Shown: positions 16,772 to 26,139, numbered from the stretch's first letter. The stretch: 64,000 nucleotides of DNA from DTCV01 sp964641155 (GCA_964641155.1 CAZXJO010000003.1:142392-206391); one strand, 5' to 3'. Made by a program: numbers and translations. The notes: generated from the sequence alone by a model not told the origin.

Positions 16772-18055
16772 ATGTTAAGGTGGTCGTTATTAATACTACC
16801 GATACCTGAACCGGGTCAAACGGATACCGTATTTACGGTTAGAATGTCCCAAGCTAAGATAGGTATCGGGGCAACGAAGGAACTTGGGCAGGATCTTAAG
16901 CGAAGGAAAATATCGAGGGCTTTACTTATATGCGGTAAGAACGTCTACGAGAGAACAGGGATAGTTAAGGATGTGGTGAGGAGTGCGGAGTCGGAAGGTG
17001 TTGAGATAACCATCTGGAACGGTGTTGAGCCGGAGCCGACCTTAGAATCAATCGAGGAAGGGGTTAAGTATGCAAGTGAAGTCAGATTTGACGCTTTGAT
17101 AGCCGTTGGGGGTGGGAGCGCGATAGATACTGCAAAACTAATTAACCTGTATACCACATACCCGACCGCCAGCATCCTGGATTACGTACCTCAACCTTTA
17201 GGTGTTGGTAAACCAATCCCAGGAAGCTTAAAACCCCTCATAGCAATACCCACAACATCAGGCAGTGGCAGTGAAACAACACCTACTGCTGTATTCACGG
17301 TCACCGGCAGCGAGTTAAAATTCGGGCTAACCGATGACCACTTACTACCAACATTAGCTATAGTAGACCCCCTCAACACCCTCACCATGTCTCAGTCAAC
17401 CACAGCTTCAACCGGGTTGGACGCACTAATGCATGCTATTGAGGCCTACACTTCAAGGCAGTATAACGCTAGGGCTAAACCACCCAGAAGCGAATTAAGA
17501 CCAGTATATACAGGATCTAACCCAGTGACCGACACCATTGCTGAGAAGTCCATAGAACTCATAGGCAGGTACTTGAAGAGGGCCTACCATAACGGCCAAG
17601 ATCTCGAGGCCAGATTCGGTATGTCCTTAGCTTCCTACATGGCTGGCGTAGCGTTAGGTAATGCAGGAACCCACATATCGCACGCGATATCATTGGTGTT
17701 AGGCGGTATCACGGACGCCCCACACGGTATATGCGTTGCTGTCACCGCACCAGCATTACTTGAGGTGTTAGTTGAAGTAGTTCCTGAAAAACTAGCTAAA
17801 ATCGCCAGCCTGTTAGGCTGTGATGACGAGCCCGGCACGAGGAAAAGGGCTGTTAGATCCGTTGAGGCTGTCAAAGACCTCCTCTCAGGGCTGGATTTCC
17901 CCAACGGACTCTCCGATCTAGGAATTAGAGAATCCCAAATCCCCTCGATAGCTGAGAGGACACTACTTATGCGCAGATTACTTAACCAAAGCCCTGTCGA
18001 TGTGAATAAAAAGCTGATAGAAAAAATACTGATAAGATCTTTCAAATTATGGTGA
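16772..18055 (+). CDS. Iron-containing alcohol dehydrogenase, hydroxyacid-oxoacid transhydrogenase-like
   Basis: A group III metal-dependent dehydrogenase of 427 residues with GGGSAIDTAKLI and PTTSGSGSETTP for NAD binding, and metal ligands in GLDALMHAIEAYTS and NAGTHISHAISL. The insert after TSRQYNARAKPP (RPVYTGSNPVTD) and the RYLKRA...LEARFGM stretch resemble the ADHFE1/HOT subgroup, which exchanges hydrides between hydroxyacids and oxoacids. That substrate guess is from pattern alone. A TATA-like gttaagttttt 20-25 bp upstream suggests leaderless ATG 16772. A second Fe-ADH is at 49486. Confidence 0.88.
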   Translation: MLRWSLLILPIPEPGQTDTVFTVRMSQAKIGIGATKELGQDLKRRKISRALLICGKNVYERTGIVKDVVRSAESEGVEITIWNGVEPEPTLESIEEGVKYASEVRFDALIAVGGGSAIDTAKLINLYTTYPTASILDYVPQPLGVGKPIPGSLKPLIAIPTTSGSGSETTPTAVFTVTGSELKFGLTDDHLLPTLAIVDPLNTLTMSQSTTASTGLDALMHAIEAYTSRQYNARAKPPRSELRPVYTGSNPVTDTIAEKSIELIGRYLKRAYHNGQDLEARFGMSLASYMAGVALGNAGTHISHAISLVLGGITDAPHGICVAVTAPALLEVLVEVVPEKLAKIASLLGCDDEPGTRKRAVRSVEAVKDLLSGLDFPNGLSDLGIRESQIPSIAERTLLMRRLLNQSPVDVNKKLIEKILIRSFKLW

Positions 18056-18136
18056 GTAATGCTAAAACCAAAACCGCTAGAGTGCCAAAATAATCTAACA
18101 ATATTTTAGCTCCCGAAACGGTTCTAACCCAGGCCT

Positions 18137-18892
18137 CTAAGGTCCTATGGATATGCCTCCATCAACGTTTATCACTTGACCAGTAATGTAGTTGGAGTCA
18201 TCCGAAGCTAGGAACAACACTACCTTAGCTACTTCTTCGGGCCTACCCAACCTACCTAGAGGGATTTTCTCTATGAATCCTTTCTTAACTTCATCAGGCC
18301 ACGGTGCAGTCATAGGGCTCTCGATGACCCCAGGTGCCACCGCGTTAACCAATATGTTATGCCTAGCGAGCCTCCTAGCTAAGGCTTTAGTCAGACATAT
18401 AATGCCTGCCTTGGAGACTGCGTAGTCTATTCCGGCGAATATACCGCCTACCTGCCCGGCCAACGAAGCCATGTTAATGATTTTGCCAAAGTTCTGTTTC
18501 TTCATGTACTTAACTACTTCCTTAGAGAACATCACAGCAGACGTTAAGTTAATCCTCATAACCCTGTTCCACTGCTCCTCAGTTAGTTCCTCTAGGGGGC
18601 CTGTTGAGAAGACGCCGGCATTGTTCACCAGTATATCCACCCTCCCATACTTCCGTATCACTTCCTCCACCACTCTCCGGATTTCCTCAACGTTAGATAC
18701 GTCCGCTTTTATCGCGGTTACCTCCCCATACCTACCCAACTCCTCAGCAGCCTTAGCCAACTCAGTCTCGGCTATGTCGACGAGGACCACCTTCGCACCT
18801 TCTTTAATGAACTCCTCCGCTATAGCCCTACCAATACCCCTAGCGGCGCCCGTTATAATGGATACGCGACCCTGTAACTTCAGTATGAACAC
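18137..18892 (-). CDS. Short-chain dehydrogenase/reductase
   Basis: A classical 251-residue SDR with TGAARGIG near the N-terminus (NAD(P) binding), NNAGVF, catalytic Ser in NMASLAG, YAVSK (Tyr/Lys) and the ending GQVINVDGGIS. By pattern it is FabG-like. Its place, divergent from the E1-E2-E3 operon 95 bp away, raises the option of an acetoin/diacetyl or butanediol reductase serving that complex (inference). The aspartate in VLVDIAETE after the second strand favours NAD over NADP. Start GTG 18892. Confidence 0.9.
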   Translation of the reverse strand: MFILKLQGRVSIITGAARGIGRAIAEEFIKEGAKVVLVDIAETELAKAAEELGRYGEVTAIKADVSNVEEIRRVVEEVIRKYGRVDILVNNAGVFSTGPLEELTEEQWNRVMRINLTSAVMFSKEVVKYMKKQNFGKIINMASLAGQVGGIFAGIDYAVSKAGIICLTKALARRLARHNILVNAVAPGVIESPMTAPWPDEVKKGFIEKIPLGRLGRPEEVAKVVLFLASDDSNYITGQVINVDGGISIGP

Positions 18893-18987
18893 CGTGAGAA
18901 ATCGTTATGTGGAGGCTAATAAAGATTGTAGTGGTAGAACCTGAGCTAGCTTATAGGGTTTTAAATGTTACATTAACTTCGTTATTG

Positions 18988-19965
18988 GTGGTGTGTTTGA
19001 GTTTAAAGCCGTTGAGTAAGGAGCTACTCCTGGATATGTATTATAAGATGGTTCTGGTGAGGAGGTTTGAGGAGAAGGTTGTAGAACTTTATAGGGCTGG
19101 GGAGATCCCCGGCATAGCACATGGTTACGTGGGTGAGGAAGGGGTTGCGGTAGGTGTGTGTTCAGCGCTTAGGAAAGATGACTGCATCCTGAGTACTCAT
19201 AGGGGCCACGGCCACAGCTTAGCTAAGGGGGTAGAGCCGAAGTATTTGATGGCTGAGCTCTACGGTAAGAAAACAGGTGTGTGTAAGGGTATAGGAGGCT
19301 CAATGCATAGCACCGAACCGGATGTCGGAGTAATATTCTCATCCGCCATCGTCGGCGGTAACATACCTATAGCGGTAGGCGTTGCGCTGGCCTTTAAAAT
19401 GCGTAGAGAGGATAGGGTGGTTGTCTCCTTTTTCGGGGATGGGGCCACCAACACCGGTGCATTCCACGAGGCCCTCAACCTAGCATCGGTTTGGAGACTG
19501 CCCATAGTCTTCGTATGTGAGAACAACTTCTACGCAATATCGATGCATATCAGCAAATCAGTGTCGGCTAAGGAAATAGTCGACAGGGCAGTTTCCTACA
19601 ACATGCCCGGTATCGTAGTTGATGGCAATGACGTCGTAGCGGTTTACACCAAGACATTAGAAGCTGTTGAGAGGGCTCGGAGGGGTGAGGGCCCCACGTT
19701 AATCGAGGCCAGGACTTATCGTTGGCTTGACCATGGGATGTACTACTTAGGTAAGTATAGGCCTGATGAAGAAGTCGCGATGTGGAAGCAGAGATGCCCC
19801 ATAAAGATCTTGAAGGAGAGGTTAATTGGTGAGGGAATAGCTACGGAGTTAGAGTTGAAGCAGTTGGAGGATAGGGTGGCGCATGAAATCGAAGAAGCCG
19901 TCAGGTATGCCAGGGAGAGCGAGGAACCTGACCTAGACTTCGTTAGGCAGTTCGTATATTTGTGA
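18988..19965 (+). CDS. 2-oxoacid/acetoin dehydrogenase E1 alpha subunit
   Basis: With the next gene it forms the thiamine-diphosphate E1 that decarboxylates a 2-oxoacid or cleaves acetoin. It has GGSMHST and the TPP motif GDGATNTGAFHEALNL ending in ENN. At about 326 residues it has the length of AcoA/PdhA-type subunits. An upstream in-frame ATG (18907) would add 27 residues, but a TATA-like gttttaaatg centred near 18962 puts transcription start at about 18988, so GTG 18988 or 18991 is preferred. First gene of a five-gene complex operon. Confidence 0.9.
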   Translation: MVCLSLKPLSKELLLDMYYKMVLVRRFEEKVVELYRAGEIPGIAHGYVGEEGVAVGVCSALRKDDCILSTHRGHGHSLAKGVEPKYLMAELYGKKTGVCKGIGGSMHSTEPDVGVIFSSAIVGGNIPIAVGVALAFKMRREDRVVVSFFGDGATNTGAFHEALNLASVWRLPIVFVCENNFYAISMHISKSVSAKEIVDRAVSYNMPGIVVDGNDVVAVYTKTLEAVERARRGEGPTLIEARTYRWLDHGMYYLGKYRPDEEVAMWKQRCPIKILKERLIGEGIATELELKQLEDRVAHEIEEAVRYARESEEPDLDFVRQFVYL

Positions 19966-19975
19966 GGTGGTGGAG

Positions 19976-20965
19976 ATGGCTGTAAGGGAGATAACTTACG
20001 CAGAGGCGTTGAGGGAGGCGTTGAGGGAGGAAATGCTGCGGGATGAGAGGGTGTTTCTAATGGGTGAGGACATAGGGTTAATCGGAGGTGTTTTTAAAGT
20101 CACTCAAGGACTTTACGATGAATTCGGCCCGGAGAGGGTTAGAGATACACCCATATCGGAAACCGCTATCGTAGGCGCTGCAATAGGTGCTGCAATAGCT
20201 GGAATGAGGCCTGTCGCCGAGATAATGTACATGGACTTCCTTATGTGCGCTGGTGACCAAGTCATAAACCACTTACCTAAAATCAGGTATATGAGTGGAG
20301 GGAAGCTTAAGGTTCCCGCCGTTATAAGAACCCAGTACGGACTGTATAGGTATGCAGCAGCTCAGCACTCACAGTTCTACCCAGCATTCCTAATGAACAT
20401 TCCAGGGATTTACATTGAGGTACCTTCAACGCCTTACGACGCTAAAGGACTGCTTAAATCAGCTATAAGGGATGAGAACCCCGACATATTCATAGAATGT
20501 GCCGCGCTCTACAGAGTTAAAGGCCCTGTGCCGGAGGAGGAGTACACCATACCCTTGGGGCAAGCAGACGTGAAGAGGGAGGGTGAGGACGTCACGGTAT
20601 TCGCTATCTCATACATGGTACATGCGGCTCTCTCAGCTGCTAAGAAGCTAGAGAAGGAGGGGATCAGCGTTGAAGTCATAGACCCCAGAACCCTCAACCC
20701 CTTCGATAAGAAGACGTTGGTGGACTCAGTCAAGAAAACGGGTCGCCTAATAGTTATCGAGCCCGACCACAAGACAGCCGGCGTCGGTGCGGAGGTTGTA
20801 GCCATAGCGGTTGAGGAAGCGTTTGACTACCTTAAAGCTCCTGCAATCAGGTTGGCAGCTGAGGATATCCCACCGCCATTCTCACCAAAGGCATATAACG
20901 CGTTCCTACCTAATGAAGAGAAACTGATAAATGCTGTGAAAACCTTAATGAAGTACGGTAGGTAA
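19976..20965 (+). CDS. 2-oxoacid/acetoin dehydrogenase E1 beta subunit
   Basis: Partner of E1 alpha; binds the pyrophosphate half of the cofactor site and the E2 core. The 329 residues include MGEDIGLIGGVFKVTQGL, DTPISETAIVGAAIGAA, RTQYG and DPRTLNPFD, all standard for the family, and the protein ends in YGR. ATG 19976 is preferred to GTG 19967 because gaggtggtg sits just before it. Only ten bases separate it from the E1 alpha stop, so the two are co-translated. Confidence 0.94.
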   Translation: MAVREITYAEALREALREEMLRDERVFLMGEDIGLIGGVFKVTQGLYDEFGPERVRDTPISETAIVGAAIGAAIAGMRPVAEIMYMDFLMCAGDQVINHLPKIRYMSGGKLKVPAVIRTQYGLYRYAAAQHSQFYPAFLMNIPGIYIEVPSTPYDAKGLLKSAIRDENPDIFIECAALYRVKGPVPEEEYTIPLGQADVKREGEDVTVFAISYMVHAALSAAKKLEKEGISVEVIDPRTLNPFDKKTLVDSVKKTGRLIVIEPDHKTAGVGAEVVAIAVEEAFDYLKAPAIRLAAEDIPPPFSPKAYNAFLPNEEKLINAVKTLMKYGR

Positions 20966-20998
20966 CAGATTAAAAATAAGGCCTGAACACATATCATA

Positions 20999-21241
20999 AT
21001 GGGTGGAAAAATGGTTGAAGTCATAATGCCGAGAATAGACCCCGAGATGAGGGAAGGCCGAATAGTGGAATGGCTGAAGAATGAGGGGGATCACGTTAAA
21101 GAAGGGGAAGCGATTGCCAGGGTCGAAGCTGAGAAAGTGGTCTTCGACCTTGAAGCACCTAAGTCAGGGGTCATTAAAAAGTTGCTTGCGAACGTAGGCG
21201 ATGTCGTACCGGTGGGTAAGGCTGTGGCCATAATTGAGTGA
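20999..21241 (+). CDS. Free-standing lipoyl-domain protein
   Basis: An 80-residue protein that is a single lipoyl domain and nothing else: EWLKNEGDHVKEGEAIARVEAEK with the lipoyl-lysine at residue 46 (AEKVVFD), then APKSGVIKKLLANVGD and VPVGKAVAIIE. In most complexes this domain is the N-terminus of E2; here it is its own gene 33 bp after E1 beta and 22 bp before the E2 core. ATG 20999 (TATA-like attaaaaataa about 26 bp upstream) or ATG 21011 could be the start. Confidence 0.92.
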   Translation: MGGKMVEVIMPRIDPEMREGRIVEWLKNEGDHVKEGEAIARVEAEKVVFDLEAPKSGVIKKLLANVGDVVPVGKAVAIIE

Positions 21242-21263
21242 CCCCAGTACTGAGGAGTAACCG

Positions 21264-21977
21264 ATGAAAGTAATTAAGACCATTTCGTTGAAGTCGTGGC
21301 CTAGAGCAACGATATCTGAGAGACTGTCAAAGAGTTATAGGGAGGGGGTCCATGTAACACTTCACAGCGAGTTCGACATTGGCTGCCTCAAAGAGTTTAA
21401 GAAAAAGCTAGAACCGATAGTTGTGGGGAAGTATAATACACGCTTAACCTATACCGCATTATTCGTGAAGCTGACTTCGCACACCCTAAACAACCACCAG
21501 GTGTTCAACTCAATCATAGATGGTGATGAAGTTAAAGTGGTCGAGGATGTGAACATCAGCGTAGCGGTTCAGAGCGATAAGCTAGGGTTAGTCACGCCGG
21601 TGATTAGGAATGCCAACCTGAAAAAGTTAGGGGAGATAGCGTTACAGCTTAATGAGCTAGTGAGTAAGGCACGTGAAGGAAAGCTCGGTATTAGAGACAT
21701 GATGGAAGGAACCTTCACCATATCAAACCTAGGTGCCGTGGGGCCTGTTGATGCTTTCACCCAAATAATAAATCCACCGCAGGTAGCTATCCTAGGCATC
21801 GGTAGGATAGTGGAGAAGCCGATAGTAGTCAACAATGAAATAAAGATAAGGCCCACGTGTACCTTCAGCCTGACCTTCGACCACAGAGTTGTTGATGGAT
21901 ACCACGGTGCGGAATTTTTAGCTACGTTAAAGTCCTACATAGAGAACCCTGAATCTGTAATAAAAGACGATATTTAA
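21264..21977 (+). CDS. 2-oxoacid dehydrogenase E2 catalytic core without lipoyl or binding domain
   Basis: The 237 residues start directly at the acyltransferase domain (KVIKTISLKSWPRATISERL) and end in FDHRVVDGYHGAEFL with the catalytic His and the DG motif. EGTFTISNLGAVGPVDAFT is also canonical. Typical E2 chains (about 400 residues) have an N-terminal lipoyl domain and a peripheral-subunit-binding domain; neither is present. The lipoyl part is supplied by the preceding gene, and no candidate for the E1/E3-binding domain is visible. The substrate could be acetyl-CoA from acetoin or pyruvate, or a branched acyl-CoA. Confidence 0.92.
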   Translation: MKVIKTISLKSWPRATISERLSKSYREGVHVTLHSEFDIGCLKEFKKKLEPIVVGKYNTRLTYTALFVKLTSHTLNNHQVFNSIIDGDEVKVVEDVNISVAVQSDKLGLVTPVIRNANLKKLGEIALQLNELVSKAREGKLGIRDMMEGTFTISNLGAVGPVDAFTQIINPPQVAILGIGRIVEKPIVVNNEIKIRPTCTFSLTFDHRVVDGYHGAEFLATLKSYIENPESVIKDDI

Positions 21978-22017
21978 GCAAAGATTTTTATTAACTTAGT
22001 GGACTTAGGTGACATTC

Positions 22018-23370
22018 ATGAAGGTAGTTGTAGTAGGCTCAGGTCCAGCCGGCTACGTGGCCGCAGTGAGGGCTGCTCAACTAGGAGGGGAAGTTACCGT
22101 CGTAGAGAAGGACTCCGTAGGAGGTGTTTGCGTTAATAGGGGCTGCATACCGACCAAGGCTTTATCCTCCGTAGCATCGACAGTGAAGAAATTAAGACAG
22201 CTTAGGAAGAAGGGAATAATAGGGAATGACCCAACCATAAACGTCGAGAAAGCCTTTGCTAATAGAGACCTCATCGTGAGTAGGTTAGCGAAAGGGGTTG
22301 AGTACTTGCTGAGGAAGTCAGGCGTGCAGTTAGTGCACGGGAAGGTGGAGCTCGTTGGTAGGGAATCGGTTAAGGTAGGAGGTAGCGAACTCAGATATGA
22401 TAGGCTGATAATAGCAACCGGATCCCTACCCCTCCAGCTAAACGTTCCAGGTATTGAGCTGGCTAACCCTGTAAGCGGCGACATCTTCATCACCATGAAC
22501 GATGTCCCTCAAAGACTTCTGATAGTAGGAGGTGGTCCGATAGGCGTGGAGTTAGCGCAGATCTACAACACCTTAGGGAGTGAGGTCAGTCTCGTGGAAG
22601 TGATGCCGCACATACTTCCAAACATTGACCGTGAGGTTGCCCTAACCCTGCAGAGGATCTTGACCAGGGAAGGTGTTCGAATACATACGGGTGTATCAGT
22701 CCACAGGTTCGAGAAGAGCTCAAATGGTGTGGAAGCACATTTATCAAACAATGTCAAAGTAGCTGCTGACAGGGTTGTCGTAGCAATCGGCAGGAGGCCC
22801 AACTCCTCGAACCTAGGTATAGAGTCCTTAGGGATTCAGCTAGGCAGGAGAGGGGAAATACTAACTGATGAGGGCATGAGAACTGGGGTACCCAACATAT
22901 ACGCCGCCGGTGACGTAGTCGGTAAGCATTTCCTAGCCTACACAGCGTTTGAGGAAGGAGTTGTTGCCGCTGAGAATGCCTTAGGGCTCAACTCAAGAAT
23001 CCACTACTCATCAATTCCGGTAGCCATATTCACAGACCCTGAGGTTGCTAGCGTTGGAATGAGTGAGGAGGAGGCCAGGAAGGTGGAGGAAGTAGTTGAG
23101 GGTAAGTTCCCCCTAATAGCTAATGGTAGGGCCCTCACTTTAGACTCCTACGAGGGCTTCATCAAAATCATAGCTAATAAGAAGGGCAAACTCCTAGGGA
23201 TGCATATGGTAGGTCCTGAAGCATCAGAGCTGATTCACATAGCATCATTGGTATTAAGTAGGGGCGGGTCCGTTGAAGAACTACTGAGCACCCTGTACGT
23301 GCATCCAACGGTCTCAGAAGGAATTAAGGAAGCCGCACTCGCCGTACTCAAGAAACCAATACACATCTAA
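22018..23370 (+). CDS. lpdA: Dihydrolipoamide dehydrogenase (E3)
   Basis: Reoxidises dihydrolipoyl groups with FAD and NAD+. The 450 residues carry the FAD motif GSGPAGYVAAVRAA, the redox disulfide CVNRGC followed by IPTKAL, the NAD-site GGGPIGVELAQ, the second FAD motif TGVPNIYAAGDV, and the catalytic HPTVSE at the dimer interface. ATG 22018 is preferred to GTG 22009, with aggtga about 5 bases before it. It ends the E1 alpha-E1 beta-lipoyl-E2-E3 operon. Confidence 0.95.
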   Translation: MKVVVVGSGPAGYVAAVRAAQLGGEVTVVEKDSVGGVCVNRGCIPTKALSSVASTVKKLRQLRKKGIIGNDPTINVEKAFANRDLIVSRLAKGVEYLLRKSGVQLVHGKVELVGRESVKVGGSELRYDRLIIATGSLPLQLNVPGIELANPVSGDIFITMNDVPQRLLIVGGGPIGVELAQIYNTLGSEVSLVEVMPHILPNIDREVALTLQRILTREGVRIHTGVSVHRFEKSSNGVEAHLSNNVKVAADRVVVAIGRRPNSSNLGIESLGIQLGRRGEILTDEGMRTGVPNIYAAGDVVGKHFLAYTAFEEGVVAAENALGLNSRIHYSSIPVAIFTDPEVASVGMSEEEARKVEEVVEGKFPLIANGRALTLDSYEGFIKIIANKKGKLLGMHMVGPEASELIHIASLVLSRGGSVEELLSTLYVHPTVSEGIKEAALAVLKKPIHI

Positions 23371-23412
23371 TTTTTTAATTCTAATATCATCAATAACTTG
23401 GTAAGCACGGGA

Positions 23413-24741
23413 ATGAGGGCACTTATCTTCAACAAACTCGACCTATCCCTCAAGGAAGGCCTTAACTTAGACTTGGAGGTATGTAAATTATTGGGGGCCG
23501 AGTGCTACCCAGTCATCACCGAGATCGTTAATGATGGCAACACAGTCTTAGATTTTAGGGCCGAAGATGTAATCAAACAGCTCCAGCTATTAAATCTAAA
23601 CTCCTTAGACGTCCTTAAACTCGATGTCGCTGTAGGTGCCTCAGTCACAGATTACATTGGAAAGCATTATTTAAGTAAAGCTGGGGTTAAGACCCTGACA
23701 TTAACCTGCGGAGCTCCGGGGAAGCTAACTTACGAATACCTGAAGCACTTAAGTAACGGTGAATTATTCAGAAGCTCAGACATCTTATTCATTACATCGG
23801 AGGAAGCTGACTACCTGTCCAAAGTTTTAAACATTCCCCCAGGATCTCCTCACGACACCACTAGGACGTTATCGGAGGTTCTGAACATCAAGGTTGTTGC
23901 ACTGCTCAATCATAAGGTGGGACCTAACAACATGTTAAACTTGATTTACCATGAAGGTAATCACCTGGAATTTAAGAGTGAGGTGGGAGTGCCCAAGGAC
24001 ATAGTAGCCACCTACACCACCTTAGGGCTTGCCCTTAAGATCGGGTTGAGACAGGCGTTCAATGATGCGTTGGAATTCGCTAAAAAGTCCGTGGAGTATG
24101 GAGTGAGACGTGGAGATAACATCATACCGGATGCTTATGGAACGGTATTCTTGGAGTCCGAGAAGTTTAAAGTGATTGATGAGTTAAATCAAGCCATTAA
24201 CATCATAGAGGAAAATTCACACATAGTAGTTGATCTGATACCTGAACTCCAAATGAACCTAGCATACTCACTGCCCAAGAGGTTTGTTAGGAGCTTACAT
24301 GACATCGCAGCCGTACCCGGGAGGATAGTTAGGGTAGGGGACAGGGTTAAGGCCACGTCCCCACCCGAATTCGGCGCCTCCAAACACTTAGCAAGAGCTT
24401 TAATGAAGGTTATGGAGTATGACCCTAACATCAGATCAGCGGCTAACATAAGGTTCGACGAATCAATACTCGAAGCCGTTAAGAGGTTAGGATACAAGAC
24501 CTCATTCTACGACAGGTCGTTGGAACCCCCTGAGATCAAATCAGTTGAGGGGGCGACCATCCCTTGGGGTGTTGAAGAAGCAATTAAGAAGGTTGGATAC
24601 GTCCCAGACGTGATCTACCATAGGGGTGATTACGGTAAGGAAGCAATGATAACTCTGTTTGGTGAGAACCCCAAAGCCGTGGTTAATAAGTTGTTGAGCA
24701 TAGGCAGAGCTCTAAAGGAGTCCAGCCGCGTTCGAAAGTAG
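23413..24741 (+). CDS. ThiD-ThiN fusion, thiamine-phosphate synthase with a degenerate kinase half
   Basis: Residues from about 255 to the end are a ThiN domain (LHDIAAVPGRIVRVGD, AANIRFDESILEAVKRLG, IYHRGDYGKEAM), which joins the pyrimidine and thiazole halves of thiamine phosphate in many archaea. The first 200 residues resemble ThiD but lack the GSDxSGGAGI nucleotide/HMP loop at the N-terminus and the GxGC/D catalytic turn near residue 200 (VATYTTLGLA instead), so kinase activity is doubtful. It sits 42 bp after E3 of a TPP-dependent complex. ATG 23413 fits a TATA-like tract at about 23372-23381. Confidence 0.85.
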   Translation: MRALIFNKLDLSLKEGLNLDLEVCKLLGAECYPVITEIVNDGNTVLDFRAEDVIKQLQLLNLNSLDVLKLDVAVGASVTDYIGKHYLSKAGVKTLTLTCGAPGKLTYEYLKHLSNGELFRSSDILFITSEEADYLSKVLNIPPGSPHDTTRTLSEVLNIKVVALLNHKVGPNNMLNLIYHEGNHLEFKSEVGVPKDIVATYTTLGLALKIGLRQAFNDALEFAKKSVEYGVRRGDNIIPDAYGTVFLESEKFKVIDELNQAINIIEENSHIVVDLIPELQMNLAYSLPKRFVRSLHDIAAVPGRIVRVGDRVKATSPPEFGASKHLARALMKVMEYDPNIRSAANIRFDESILEAVKRLGYKTSFYDRSLEPPEIKSVEGATIPWGVEEAIKKVGYVPDVIYHRGDYGKEAMITLFGENPKAVVNKLLSIGRALKESSRVRK

Positions 24742-24783
24742 ATTTAACTAAGGACATTAGAGAGCATACCGACGTTAGCAGCC

Positions 24784-26076
24784 ATGGTACATACGAGAAA
24801 ACATTGCCTGACCCTACTCTATACTGAGTCCAATAAGTACAGCGTACACGTCTTGGTAGCAGCTGCGGACGCCACAGGGGTAGCCGTAGATACATATCTC
24901 GTTAGAGTTGGGGATTTCTTTAAAGTAGTAAATCGCCTCCTAACGAACTACGAGGTAGTCATCGTTGGTGTTTCGTTGATGACCACGCAACTACCTGATA
25001 TGTTACCATTCTTAGAAAGCCTAAGTGAGTTGAAACAGTCCCTAAACAATAAATTAATAGTTGTTGGTGGGGGCCCTCATGTAAGTGGAGACCCATTAGG
25101 TTCGCTGAGGCGTTTAGGCTTCGATTACGTATTCGTCGGTGAGGCTGAGAAGTCCTTTACCAATTTCCTCACCAAGTTGTTGGAGGGGGACGACGTCAAA
25201 AGCTTGAAAGGTATTGCCTACATGGAAGGGGATGATGTTGTGATTAAACATAGTGATGAGGTTGTGAAACTCGATGAGTATCCTCCCTTCTCACCTAAAC
25301 ACGGCTTATTCAATCCCATCGAGGTGAGTAGGGGATGCCCTTACGCATGTAAGTACTGCCAGGTAAGCTACATTTTCGGCAAATCAATGAGGCATAGGTC
25401 GTTAGATGCGATTTTAACGTATTGCAAGGAGCTAATTAGGAGAGGGATTACCGATTTAAGATTTATCTCACCTAACCTGCTTGCATATGGTGGTAACGGC
25501 ACTAAAGCAGACTATAAGTCGTTGTCTGAGTTCATGAACGGTCTTAAGAAGTTGAAAGACCTAGGCGGTAAGTTATACCTAGGCTCCTTCCCAAGTGAGG
25601 TGAGGCCTGACTTCATAGATCCAGACACCGTTAGTTTGGTTAAGGAGGTGGCAGATAATAAGAAGGTGTCCATAGGTATTCAGTCAGGTTCTGAGAGAGT
25701 CCTCAAAGAGTTAAATAGAGGCCACACCGTTGAGGACGCCTTAAATGCTGTGGAGCTGTTGAGGAGTAACGGTTTCATAGTTGATTCCGACTTCATAGTG
25801 GGGCTACCGGTCGAGGAACTTTCGGACGCTCTCGAAACCTTAAGACTTATCCAAAAGCTCATCGACTTAGGAGGTGTTAGGATACACCTACACCACTACA
25901 TACCGTTACCCGGAACTCCTCTGGCCAGGTATGGCGTGAGGCCGTTGCCTGATGTTGTTAGGATTAGGTTACTGAAATATTTGGGGAGGGGGGTTATCTT
26001 CGGCAACTGGCTGAGGCAAGAAAAACTAGCGTTTAAAATTCAAGAACTTAGAAGGAATAAGGTGATACTGAATTAG
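24784..26076 (+). CDS. B12-binding-domain radical SAM protein (MJ1487-like)
   Basis: The first 145 residues resemble a cobalamin-binding fold (YEVVIVGVSLMTTQLPDM, VVGGGPHVSGDP, YVFVGEAEKSF). The radical SAM motif CPYACKYC follows near residue 185, and a TIM-barrel part carries SIGIQSGSERVLKELNRGH. The order is that of class B radical SAM enzymes, and the pattern fits the archaeal MJ_1487 family. No B12 DxHxxG motif is evident. The substrate is unknown. It begins 42 bp after the thiamine gene and may share its transcript. Confidence 0.85.
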   Translation: MVHTRKHCLTLLYTESNKYSVHVLVAAADATGVAVDTYLVRVGDFFKVVNRLLTNYEVVIVGVSLMTTQLPDMLPFLESLSELKQSLNNKLIVVGGGPHVSGDPLGSLRRLGFDYVFVGEAEKSFTNFLTKLLEGDDVKSLKGIAYMEGDDVVIKHSDEVVKLDEYPPFSPKHGLFNPIEVSRGCPYACKYCQVSYIFGKSMRHRSLDAILTYCKELIRRGITDLRFISPNLLAYGGNGTKADYKSLSEFMNGLKKLKDLGGKLYLGSFPSEVRPDFIDPDTVSLVKEVADNKKVSIGIQSGSERVLKELNRGHTVEDALNAVELLRSNGFIVDSDFIVGLPVEELSDALETLRLIQKLIDLGGVRIHLHHYIPLPGTPLARYGVRPLPDVVRIRLLKYLGRGVIFGNWLRQEKLAFKIQELRRNKVILN

Positions 26077-26139
26077 TGGGGTGAGGGTCGAATTAACGGT
26101 TCTTGATGTTCGCATAATTCGTCCAGGTGCCGTCAGTTG

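Noticed and set aside
18907..18987. Longer N-terminus for E1 alpha from ATG 18907
   Set aside because: The added 27 residues have no match to the family and cover the likely TATA box.
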